NCBI GenBank assembly: GCA_028564675.1
Contig: JAOVVO010000298.1
Span: forward strand, 29,682 to 93,681
Direction of reading: 5' to 3'
Length of the DNA: 64,000 nt
Source: Onchocerca lupi
Lineage: Eukaryota > Nematoda > Chromadorea > Rhabditida > Onchocercidae
Numbering within the stretch: the first letter of the stretch is position 1; each line of letters begins with the position of its first letter. A program made the translations under genes and the position numbers. Under the pieces are notes generated by a model. That model was given only the letters and a program-made list of their open reading frames with translations, searched no databases and was not told the DNA's origin. Positions 1 through 12,200 of this stretch are shown one piece after another.

Positions 1-56
1 ATATTTTTATTTTTATTTTTTTTATTTTATTTTTTTTTTATTTTTTTTTTTTTTTG
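1..56. repeat. T-rich low-complexity tract
   Basis: The window opens with about 56 bases made almost only of T with a few A. It has no coding content. The short minus-strand reading frame across it is a lysine-rich artefact of the tract. Confidence 0.8.
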
Positions 57-1145
57 AAAGAAATATTTGTAATGAAAATTTTTGAAGACACAGAAAGTCA
101 AAAAAAAGTAATCAAGGTGAGCAAGGGAAGGAAGATTTTCATGCGAGATTTGAAATGCATTTCCAGTTTCCTTTTTTCCATTATTTACGAATAATTCCAT
201 AAACTCCATAGATCTTTTTTGTTTCAATTTTTATCAATGTGAACTTAATATTAAAAAGTTATTTTTCCTTCGAACTTAATATTAAAAAGTTACGAGAATT
301 GCAAATATTTGCTTGAAGGCGAAACTTTTAAGAGAGATTTTTTCTTATAGTTGTATTTCAGAAGGAAGAATTCGGAGTGACAAATTAAATTTACTTTATT
401 TTGCTTTCATTCTCTTCTATTTCATCACGACTGAATGTTTCCCGATAAAACGTTGCAATCATATTTCTCAGTTCATTGCATTCATTCCTGTCATTTGGAA
501 ATAAATAACTCAATTTACGAAAATAATTGTCAACATTGCTGCTCTTTTGGCTTCCTTTTTATGATATGCATATTATACACAACAGCTACATCGTTAAATT
601 AACTACTACCGGCAATTCTTAAATTTCCTCTCCTGTCACACACCTGTCTGTTGCCTGCGTCGGGAACTTGAATTTTGCGTAACTGGCTCGGGCCATCGTT
701 ATCCAACGCGACAGTCCATGGGTTCAGCGCGTGATGTGATTTCTCTAGCTTTTGGGTTTGGGTCGTTGGCAGTTTTTAATTTCAATAAGGAGGAAGTGAA
801 AATGAGGGGATAATGATGGTCATCAGTTATTTCGTGTCTAGTTCGTTTAATTCCATGCTGTTCTTCTGCATATTTTGATTTAGGAGAGTTGGGTAAGTTG
901 GCTATATCTCCCATCTAGACTCTGAAACAGCTTAACTTTGTATGTGAATTGTAGAAATAATCCAGTATCTTAATTAGTTGGAGCTATAGGTATGATTCAT
1001 CGGATCCTGTCGTTGTGCGTTTGAAAATGGGAACTTTATGAATTTTATGAGCTAATTTTGTATGCTATTCTGTCTGCGATGTCGATTTTTTATGTTCATT
1101 TGTTGCTGTGAAGAACTAAAGTGTAGTAATTTTCGGTTCTACTTT
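57..1145. other. Region upstream of UTP18, no gene recognised
   Basis: No reading frame here looks like a conserved protein. A 21-base unit beginning CGAACTTAATATTAAAAAG occurs twice around 241-292, 31 bases apart. Around 640-720 the sequence becomes less AT-rich, which may mark the UTP18 promoter side, but no defined promoter motif is visible. Confidence 0.4.
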
Positions 1146-4100
1146 ATGCAAACATCAGACAAGGAAATGGTTCAGCAGAAGCGAAGGAATGAGGACCGAG
1201 AAGAGGAAGATCGACTAGCAAAAAAATTGTTCGGCAGCAGTGCTGGTTTTCCGGATGGTTTTGAGGATAATAGTGATGACGATGTTGAGATAGAAGGAAC
1301 ATTTAAAGCTGAAGTATGCCTTTGTGTTTATTGAATTACAGGACCTAAAATAAAAATGTTTCCCAATTTAGGCGACAAGTTCAATTAATTAGTTGTTTAT
1401 TTTTCTCAGAGATAACAAGATTTAAAAGGCATTTAGTTTAAAAGTTTGTTTTATGAAATCTCTCAAAGATTTATAAATCTGTTTTTTATTAGAACTAATA
1501 ATAATATAATGGTTTATTTATATGGTTCTGAATTTGTTTGGCTATCATTAGATTTAGGGATGACAAAAACCACAAGATATATGAGAACTTATTTTAGAAA
1601 GAAGTGAGTAAGAAACCCGTTTGGCGGGATGAAGATGATGAAGTTCAAGAGGCAATTGTGGATGTGCCGTTGCATCATAGAAAAATGCACATTAGGAAAG
1701 CAACTGATGCTATGAATCAAAAAATAACCCCAAAAGTACTTTTTTTTAATTCGTCATTTTAATAAGCCCTTATTTAACAGGAAAAGTAAACAAGCCAATC
1801 ATATGATGTCAGATCATGCTGGCGACAATTTACAGAACTTGCATGGAAGATTCTTATTCTTCTCTTCATTGTTGTAATTTATTCGGAAATAATTCAATCA
1901 TTTTTAGGAATAAATTTGACTTTTTGAGAATAAATTCAAGCTCAGTACAATTATTAAACAGTTACACGAGTACTTTGTGATCGAGATTTTCATGGTCCTA
2001 AATATCTGTTATTCTGGTTTTCTTGATTAATTGCATAATGGAGACCTACAAAATTCCATCAACTTGTAAACAAATTTTCTGTTCTTTCAAGGAAAGCGAA
2101 ATTTTAAATTTTCCAGGAGTATGAGGGACGATTACGAGAGGTGTTTTGCCATAGTTCTGGTGCTGCTCCAACTTGGTCTCGGTCTTCTTGTAAGTTCCTA
2201 CTTTAAAGTTCTATTTTTGTGAAATGCATCTTATTTTTGATTAATTGTATTATATTATCCACTTTCTTTGGTTTAGAAAATATTTTAGTTTGTGAAAGCA
2301 AGAAGGCTCAAAATGCTTACTCTGATGACGACGATCTGGAGAATGCGTTGCATGAGATGACCGCGTTTACAGGAAAATGTGTTGCCAGCAGCAAATCATT
2401 AACAAAAGGTGTAATCAACGTGAAACGATTAGATAATATTATACGTGGACATCGATTTGGCAAGGTCATTTGACATTTCGTATTTTTTATGTTTATGAGT
2501 TGGTAATTTATAAAATTTTTGCTTTATGGAAGTTTTCTATAATCTAATTATTTCGTTCTGACAGCAAAATACGCCTTTTAGAAACCGATGAGAGCATTGC
2601 AATTTCATCCTAATCGTAAGGTACTTATGTGTGCTGGTGAAAATGGTCTTCTTAGTCTTTTTGAGGTATTTTTTTCACTTGTATTCTGTTGGTTTTGTTT
2701 TTTATCTTTGTATTAGCATAATTTAATAAAGTTTTCTGGAAAAAAAGTTTGAATTCATTCAATTCAGGTAGGTATGCCAGAAACAGAAGAAACTTTTCTG
2801 CAAAACGTTCGATTTAAAGCATTCCCAATTACCAGTGCTTTTTTTACCGCAGATGGCTCTAAAATAATCGTTGGCTCGAAAAAGAAGGTTCAAGATTAAA
2901 ATATTTTCGAATTACCATTTGGACATTATATTATTGCGAATAGTTCATGTCATCTATATATTGATCTAGTGAATATAGACTATTTTATATATGGATTTTA
3001 ATTAAATATTTGGAGTATATTGAATACGGATTACATTATTAGTATTATATTATATACATTATTATTGTATTACTACTATTTTTTTATTAAGAAATTGGGA
3101 TTTTTTCAATAAAGAAATAATGGTAATACAGTAATATTGCATCTAATATCATACTAATAATATAATCTGATACAGAAAGACTAAGATGCAAAAAGTGACG
3201 TGTCCTGTGACCACTCTCAATATATTTTACAGGAATCTCTCTTTTGCTACGATCTTCTGAATGGCAAAGTGATGCAAATGAGAGCTCCATACGGTACCTA
3301 TTTTATTTTCTAATTTTTCACTTACAAGATAAAGATACAAATTAAATGCAATGTGCAAAAAGTTTTGCAGAAATGACGAAAATGAATATGGGACATTTTT
3401 CGCTTTCATCTGACGGCAAATACATAGCTGTTTTAGTGTATAACGAAGTACACATTTTAACTGCAACGGTTTGTTACTAGAATCTTTGCACTTTGTTTAA
3501 TTATGGATAATTTGATTTTTTCCTCAACTTTCATTCATTAAAAACTATTCGAATTTATTGTGCTGAGCATGTAACATTTCAGTACTCTCCGGTACAAGTC
3601 TTGTGGTAAGTAGGAATTTTTTCATAGTAGCAGTAAGAATCAAACTGAATGTTCAAGTCAGCTTAATAAGAATTGAAGTCAGAAAGTTCAGTGGCAACTA
3701 TCAAGAAAAGTTCGATTAGTTTATAATTGAAGTTTAAAAAAAAAGGCTAAAATAAAGAAAAGAATCTTTTAATAATAGTAAAATTTTTCTTTCACTTACT
3801 TGTATGCTTACTGAGTTATCTGTTATTTTTCCTTGTCTTTTTTTTCATTTTTGCTTTTTATAATTTGGAAGATCTGCTTGTGTATACCATTCTGACAGAC
3901 ATTTTTAGATTAAGATTAGATTTCAGTCGTCGGAATATGTTGGTGTCCTGACGGCTTCAACAAAAATTGCATGTGTAAAATTCTTTCCAAATGATTCATC
4001 AATCGTTTTTGCTCTTGGAGGTAAGTTTCGATGTTTATGATTTCATGAATTATTCATGCATGCACTTTCACATCAAAAAAAAAAAATGTGAAAGCATTGT

Positions 4101-5058
4101 TAAGTACTGCTCAAACAAACAGTTTTCAGAAAATGGACAGATATTTATGTGGAACATCAGAAAGCCAAAAGAACAACAAACATTTTACGATGAAGGTTCA
4201 GTTAAAGGAACGGTAATACGAATAAGTGAAAATGGTCAGTACATCGCTTGTGGGTAAGTTATTGAGATTGTTTAGTGACAGCGAAGATAAAAATATTTTT
4301 TGTTAGGAAGGACTGATTGGGTTTTTCCGGGAAACTCGCATTACTCATACGAGATGGGACATGGATCTAGCAATCATTTGTAAAGCTAAAGAATAAAAAA
4401 ATTGAATTATCTTCATAGCTTGTAGTATTTGGCAGGAACTAGATTTAATTCTTGATACTGCTAAAAATGAATGAATAAGTAGTTATTATGTTTTACACAA
4501 TGCTTTTTTATTGATTGTCAATTCTTTCAATTATTGGTTCATCTTCTTAGAGAGTAGTACTTATTTCTTTCCAAGGATTTTAAAAAGAACTTTCTAGATC
4601 TAATACTGGAATCGTAAATTTATATGACTCCGCTGATGTCCTCAAAAATTCGTCCCCCAAACCCATAAAAGTGTTCGATAATCTTACAACAAGTATTGAC
4701 TGCATGACATTCAATACTGATTCGCAAATCCTTTCAGTATCTTCAAGTATAAAAGTAAGTGACTCATTCAGATCAGTATCTCCGAGCATAAAAAACAGCG
4801 TGGGAATTCTCATTACTCCTCCCATAACTTATAATGTTCAAAAGTTTACATACGTTAGTCGCAAATATGTTCCAGAACAATTCGATCCGGTTGATTCATG
4901 TTGGGAGTCGAACTGTTTATACAAATTTCCCGTCAAGAGATGTGAGCCTTGGAAAAGTAACGGTGACTGACTTTTCACCGAAAAGTGCTTATATGGGTGT
5001 TGGTGATGATCGAGGCTTTCTTTCGCTGTTTCGACTTTCGCACTTTACTACTTACTAA
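1146..5058 (+). CDS. utp18: UTP18 homologue, WD40 protein of the SSU processome
   Basis: Twelve exons join in frame into about 491 residues: 1146-1313, 1598-1735, 2117-2189, 2289-2464, 2582-2665, 2768-2887, 3233-3293, 3371-3468, 3927-4020, 4130-4253, 4598-4754 and 4876-5058. The N-terminal third is charged and acidic (DREEEDRLAKKLFG, then a SDDDDLENAL stretch). The rest is a WD40 propeller, with segments such as LQFHPNRKVLMCAGENGLLS, GQIFMWNI and TDFSPKSAYMGVGDDRG close to the end. Order and length fit human UTP18 (about 556 residues). In that family the protein belongs to the U3 snoRNP/SSU processome and is needed for early 18S pre-rRNA cleavage in the nucleolus. The start could also be the in-frame ATG at 1167. 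It converges with importin-5. Identity is inferred from remembered family sequence. Confidence 0.9.
3583..3605 (+). other. Candidate 23-nt cryptic micro-exon inside a UTP18 intron
   Basis: Inside the intron between the exons ending at 3468 and starting at 3927 there is a 23-base segment with a good acceptor (CATTTCAG) on its left and a good donor (GTAAGTAGG) on its right. The flanking exons join in frame without it and match the family. Including 23 bases would shift the frame and give an early stop, so it is either a decoy or a regulatory poison exon. Confidence 0.35.
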
Positions 5059-6448
5059 AGATGTGTGTTGGTAAAGAGATAAAGATTTTAACAGAAAAAT
5101 ACCTTGCAGTGGCCAAAAAATTAGAAAAAAAACTAAGATCACGATATGGTTGGGTAGGTTGGAGAAATAGAGGTATTTTGCAGCACATAGACAATTACAA
5201 TGCACATGATATTTGGTGTAAACATTGTATCAAAACAAAGCGTGATAAAGTTGGGGTATAGCGATGAAAATCGGTCATTGCAAAGATTATGGGAACCTTT
5301 ATTTTAGAGATAGCGATTGTTTTTAAGTTTTATTCATTTGGGAAGACAGCTCATGCTAATGAAATATCATTGATGTTAATCAAACTGAATAAAATTTGTG
5401 AGGGATGCAACCAACGAATACTAAATGAGCGAGTTCGGTTTAAAATCAGTATGCATATTATCTAATTCCTTGGAGTTCTCATATCGTTCTTTTTTACTTA
5501 GGAAGCACATGGATTCAGAAAAATCAACGACTGACTAAAGAAATAAGATCTAGATATTCTTTTTCTTTCTTGTCACATTAAATGATTAGAATGGAAGATT
5601 GCGCATTTAGTACACACAGAAATCGCAACATTTGGTAATAAGGTGGATGTGACACATGTGAAGAACTTCTATATCAATAAATTTCATAAAATTCTGTGAC
5701 TTTATAAAATCCTATTTCACAATACAAAGAAATGAATCCTGTACAAATAATTCGAATGATTTGATTTATTCTTCGATTTTTTAATCGACGATTGCAATAT
5801 TTTGGAGATATCTCTTGCGAGCACAAGGTAGGAAATTATTCTTCCAGTGATTAATGTCAATTTTTTGGAGAAACTAAAATGTATGGTGCGAGTTACTGCT
5901 TTCACCTGCTTCATCTCGTATTTATTTGTAGTTGATACAATCCTTTTTTGTGAAAAAAGAAATATCGACATATAGAACAGAAATTTGCGGGTAATGTCTA
6001 TTTTGGCGTAAATTAATGTAGCGGAGTAAAAATACTTTAAGATTAACATGTAAATAATTGACCATTCAACAAACATTGAGCAAACTGTAGTGTCGGTTTT
6101 ACTCTAATACATATACAATTAAGGGAAAAACAATCAAATTGTGATGAATAAGAGTAAAACAGTACATCTTTTAATCGAAAAATTGTGGGGTCGAGCTGTT
6201 GGGAATTGTCGGCAAGTTTTGATCCGCAGATTTCCGGATGGGAAAACTCAACTAGCTTAGCTAGTTATTACATAGTAGATTAAGAGAATTTGTGAACTGA
6301 AATGTCTAAGAAATCTAAGAAAAAGAAGTCAACCGAGATTCTGTAAGTAGTGACGTGTGCAAGCAGGGAATCAAACAGCTGAATGCGTGAGAAGTAGCGA
6401 AATTAAAGAAAAACAAAGAGAATAACGACTACTGGTACAGGGAATACT
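5059..6448. other. Convergent 3' intergenic region, UTP18 and importin-5
   Basis: About 1.4 kb between two facing stop codons. It should hold both 3' untranslated regions. AATAAA-like hexamers occur, for example near 5390, but the sequence is too AT-rich to assign one. No further gene was recognised; the short reading frames have no family resemblance. Confidence 0.5.
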
Positions 6449-9194
6449 TCAAGTTAGCAACCGATGTAATGTCGTCATTTGGGATTCGGTCAAGCCTGCG
6501 CCACTAATCACAGCTTCAAAAAGACTTTTATCTGCCTGCAAAAAAGATTTTGAATAGCAAAGTTAGGGTTCTGTCTCTTGCTCTACAGTTCAACTTGACT
6601 GTTTTCAATCGTATAAAATTAATAGAAAAGTTATCAGTAAAAACTTGTATTCTCAAGATTTCATCACCCATTATAAGCCAACTACTGGAGATCAAATATC
6701 ACAAAAAAATAAATTATTCAGTAATAAAGAAATAACTTGACAGCGAGTTAAAGCTTTACAATAATCTACATCATTATTAAGGAAATTTTTGTCATGAAAA
6801 GAGAATGGAGACAGGAGTAATTGTGTTGAAACAAATCAAATTCTTTAAAAAAAAAACAAATTCAAAAATGTACCTGCATGAATTTCAATATGTTGATCAA
6901 GCGATGTTTAACATTATTTTTATCAATGCTATCATCAAACGCTCCTTTCTCAAAGGCTTGCACAATAACGGTTAATATTCGAGGAAGATTAGAATTGTTT
7001 TCGCCCAAGACTAAGGGATTATTACTGAAACATCAATAAGCTTGAGATAATTTCGAAATTTCCTCAATGTTAATTCTGGTGCTATTCATTTTCGAAATGT
7101 AAAGTACAAAGGATTATGCTTATCAACGAAACAAAAATGCTATTATGGTTGGACATCGAGAAGGAAGTTACGAAAATTTCAGAAGGTTTAGAAATACTAA
7201 CTTCTTCACGTCGCGGATTAAGATTAAAGACCAAATAAAAAAATCAAAAACATACCTTTCAATAAGATCAGCAAAATACCCGTAAACATGCGGTGCTTCG
7301 TCTGGATCATCCCAAATCGGAAGCCAACTCAGAAATGTCGGTATAACCTATTGAAGAATAACAGCGTATAATTAAATAAATAAAAAAAGTGAATACTATG
7401 AGCATTAAGTGGGACAGGAAACGTTTTGTCTTAATACATACTTTTTAATTAATTTATTTTTTTTTTAATGCACATAGTATGAACTCATTATTTTTCATTA
7501 GAAAATAAAATATGAAATTACTGTCTGTGCATTAATGGAGGCACATCAGGGTATCAAGTGTTTAGCTATGCGGATCTATAGATACATGATAAATAAATGA
7601 ATAAATATGAATGTAAATAAATAAATCAATTAAATAAATTACATGCTTCGCTTGACAACTTGACTTTAAGCATTCTTCTGGAGTGCTGGAATAGTGATTT
7701 CATGAGAATCGATAGCACCGAATCAAAATTATTTAATTCCAGCACCCAAATTAGTTTCATTCTCGTATAAGAATAAAGAGGTCAACGATCAATATGGAAA
7801 AACATATAAAATGAACTACAGTAAGTCAAAGATACCGCATTCACATCGACCATCGAAGAATTATATTTGAGGATTTTGGCAACAGCACTAATCGCATTTT
7901 CAGTTGCTACATTTCCTTCTTCGGTAGATCTGGCATCTGCTCTCGAAATCATATTTGCTAAATGCGGCAAAGCGCCTAGAAAATCTAATATTTTGGAAAA
8001 ATGTAGTATACAATTTTAAGCCTTTTCTGCTCTAAGAAGAATTTATCAAGATTGAATGTCTCTAACTAAATTTTCCATTTATTTGTGCATAACCATAAAA
8101 ATCGAAATCGTTTTTTCTAATCGACAGTTCCCATGTCTAGTCATCTCCAGTTACTTAAAATATTATATGTTTCAAATAACTGAAGTTAAGTAATTAATCT
8201 GACAAATAATTAATCGACAGTCTATATTTTATTTCAAATTTCCATTGACATTATAATCCCCACCTTTTCTCTCTTTTTTCATCTACTTTTTTAGTTCTGA
8301 TCAACTCTTCTAAGTTTAGATTTACATTTCCTTTCCCATCCATTAAATTTAGCAACTGCACTTCTTCAGTTCCTGTAATATTCTCACAAAAATTCTTACC
8401 TGCGCAAGCCTGTGCATAACTACTGCTACCATACTGTCCCATAACCCCAAATCCATATGCTGCACTTTGACGAACTTCAGGATATTCGTCGGAGAGAGCA
8501 GCAAGCATAGGACCATAAAAAGATGAATGGTATTTAACACTTGCTTCACCACCATATTCAATTAAATCATCGAATATGCAAATTGCCCATTGCCTTTCAC
8601 TGTAGTACCTTCGTGAATCCAACAACGGGATAAAATGGTTTACCAGTTTTTCAAAATATGGAACGAAGTTTTGGCCATATGCTTTGAAAAGGCAATGCAT
8701 AATATCTGAAATACGTGCCAATACACCTGCTTCCTCTTCTAACTCCTCATTTAACGCTTCTACTGCATCCTCTTCGTCATCATCTTCGTCTTTATGTTTT
8801 CCACGTTCTATAGCTCGTTCAGCATATTCGATCATTTGTTGATTGACAATGCTAAGGATTAATTCCAACTGCTCTTGCGTAATCAGTGATGGACCCAATT
8901 CCTCAATACATTGTGCTACTCCATGAAGTTGATCAGCAAGCACTTCTTTATCATGTTCTCCATCAATAGCTTCTTTGTATGCTGATATAACGGCATTCCA
9001 AAGCTGTGTTCTAAATTGATCACCTCTACTGCGAGCACATTCCAGTAAACACGGGAAAATATCAGCGGCTGCAGAACGGACAGCTGCAATATTCGTTTAA
9101 GAAATAAATAAATTTATAAAGTGAAATATTCCTTTAAAATCTCTAAAACTGCAATATTTGCAAAAAAAAAAAAAAGATGATTTCTTAAAATCCT

Positions 9195-9235
<41 letters not shown>

Positions 9236-12200
9236 AAAAAGAAAAAAAAAGAGAAAAACTCGTTATTTTATTTCGCACGATAATTTTTGAGGCAATTGTT
9301 TAGAAAATAGGAATAAATGTATAATATTTACTAACCGTCATGAAACATGAACTTAAGATGAGGAAGCATTAGCTGGGTAACCGATTCGATATACGGGCTG
9401 AATGCTGATTTAAGTTCACGTGCATAGCACACAAGCATTTCGCAGGCAGTGGCTTTATCTTCCAATCCCGCTGTTTTTATGCCTGAATTTTTTCTTTAAA
9501 AATTTCTCATTTTTAAAGTAGAAGTTCAAAAATCAATGAAAAATTAAGAGAATCTAATTCTTCACATAATCAAAAACTGTCATAACGCTTATTTCGATAA
9601 TGGAAAAACAAAAGAACAACTTACCGAACATTTTCTGATCACCCAGAGGAACAAAATTCCAATCTGGATCCTCTTCTTGATTGGCAATATCTTCGTCATT
9701 CATCAAAGTAACATCAGGCTTGATTGATGCAGCTCGTAATACTGGAGGCATCACAAGCGGCAAGTAAGCAGCGAATTCTTCACCAAGAATTTTACATATC
9801 CGCGCCCAAGCACTAATCATGTAAGATATCTATAAAATTTTAAATAACCATCAAAACTGGAAAATTTTTATCAAAATTGATCCAAAGAAGTAAATAAAGC
9901 AGTGTAAAAGTAATTTCTCCGAAAGAAGAAATATCTGAAATTGATACTCAAACTTAGACAAGGTTTTCAAAACAACAGTTTTGATAATGGAAGTAGAATT
10001 TCAAATAATTTCCAAAGAACTGAATTAGAAACTATCAACTTGATTAGATGAAATAATTTATACTTGTGGATCATCCGTTGAAATCTGCTCAAACTGAGCC
10101 TGATTGGCCAACAGCATTTGCATTATTTCATTCGCATCTTTGGCAAACTACAAATAAAACTTAAAGAAAATAATAAATGCTCCAATAAATTAAAAAAAAT
10201 ATATAAATATGTGAACCTAGAATAAAGTAAAAGTAGTATGAAAGAAACAAACCTTTTCCTTTCCTACCGCTAATCCAATCAGAGATATACATTCGATAGT
10301 CTTACCACGAAGGGTATTCAATTCATCGACATTCGAATTTCGTAAAATATACTTTAGTGGAGGCATCAAGCTTAAAAAAAAAAAAAAATCTAGAATTTCT
10401 AGAAACTTTCTAATCAGTGATATCGAATTTTAAATTTTCAGCTAAATTTTCTGATAAGGGAACATTCAGTAGCGTCACGGATGCCTGTAACCATATCTTT
10501 CACTAAACTATTTATATTAACAAAATTAAACCTGTCGTAAAATGTAATAAATTGGTCCTGAGCAGCGTCAGCAACTGATGCTATCGTTGTAATAACTTGT
10601 TCCAGCACAAGCTTCTTGCCACGTTCCAAAAGCTTAAAAAATTTCAAGTATTGAAAAATCGTGATAAATAACAAATTTCGAGAATGTTGTGAACCGCATT
10701 CTAAGAATGCGATTCACAATTCCAAATGAACTATTAAATCCTCACGAGTTCTACTTAAAACCTTCTGATAGTTTCAAAAAAAACGAAAATCAATACCTGC
10801 TTGAAAGTATGGTCCAGAACAAACTCCAACTTTTCCATTATTTGTGGAAGATAAACTGTAATGATATTTTTTGGACAATCTTCACTAAAGTTGACAAGTG
10901 CAGCTCCAGCATGAGCCGCAACGCGTGGACAAGTTAGATCAATCAGAAGTGTGCATAAACCATTGACGACCTAGAAATTTATGTCAATATTGTGATGTCT
11001 TTGTTTCGAATTTCATGTAATGACTTATAACGATAATTATAGATTTCAAGTAGACACAAATATTAATAAATTGACAAAATTTGAATTGACAAATAAGCCA
11101 CCTTTTCATGGCACTTCTTCTGAAGTGTCGGTGAAAAATCACTTGACATTTGTCCCAGAGCGTTACAAGCTGCATATCGTACACGCGGATGCTGAAATTG
11201 GCTAATCGGAAGTAATTGATAGAGAATCAAAACTGACAGGGAAGTTGCAAAGAAAAGAGTCCAAAATTTGACTTACGGAATCTCCTAGAAATGGCAAAAT
11301 ACTGTTGACGATTTCTTCAATAAGTGGCTCCATCTGACGCTTACAACCTTCTCCAACGGTAGAGATTCCCATTATTGCTGCATGTCGGTTTTTCCAATTT
11401 TCGACTAAAATCTCGTTCAATTTATTATAGTAAATAGTGTGGTAGAGAGAAGACTCCAAAGCAAGAATCAATTAAAGAGGAAGAATTTAAGAAAAATGAA
11501 AATGAACCATCTTGCATCATACGCGGTACAATATGCAAAAACGAATTCAGTACAAATTTGCCTCCCAAACTGCATGATATACGATCCAATGATGACTCTC
11601 CAATACCAGCATTACTAAATATTTCGGAATTATAGATTATGAAATTCCAATGCCGAATCATTGACACTGTCGTTAATGCACAATTATTATTTTAAAAAAA
11701 AATTAAAGCAAACTTACTCCTCTCCACTATCTTCATCAGCATTGTCGCAACTCAACCATTCTTCTGTATCATCGTCAAGTTCAGTCATCAGATCTAGACA
11801 CTGTTCCACTGAAACAAATCGTACACCGATCTCTCATACTATGTATCAAAATCAAACAAATATAGATTTCGGCAAAAGATGGGCTTCGTGGAATTTACCT
11901 GCTATTCAGAAAGCTAACTGCAAGAAAATGGGTCAGTGTAAAATGTTATTCCGACCAGCAAACTTACACAAAACTGGAATAAAGGATGATGCTTTCTTCT
12001 TGACTATACCAGTAGCATTCTCACATAATGATACCATCACTTCAAGTGCACTATGCCGATATGAATCATCCTTTTGCACATCTGCGACTGTCTGGAGGTA
12101 CATAAAAATCGACTGACAATATATAAATAAAAAAGATTACAGGAATTTAGGACTTGAGTATATAAATCATCCCTATGCTATTAATGTAGATTACAAAATA

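Noticed and set aside
6303..6480. Lysine-rich frame beginning MSKKSKKKKSTEIL and a following NDYWYREYF stretch, thought at first to be a pseudogene
   Set aside because: The minus strand of 6449-6535 is the last importin-5 exon, so the second stretch is its shadow; the first is only 14 codons.
11661..12116. 151-codon plus-strand open frame
   Set aside because: It overlaps importin-5 exons read on the other strand, whose translation is conserved; this frame is a shadow.
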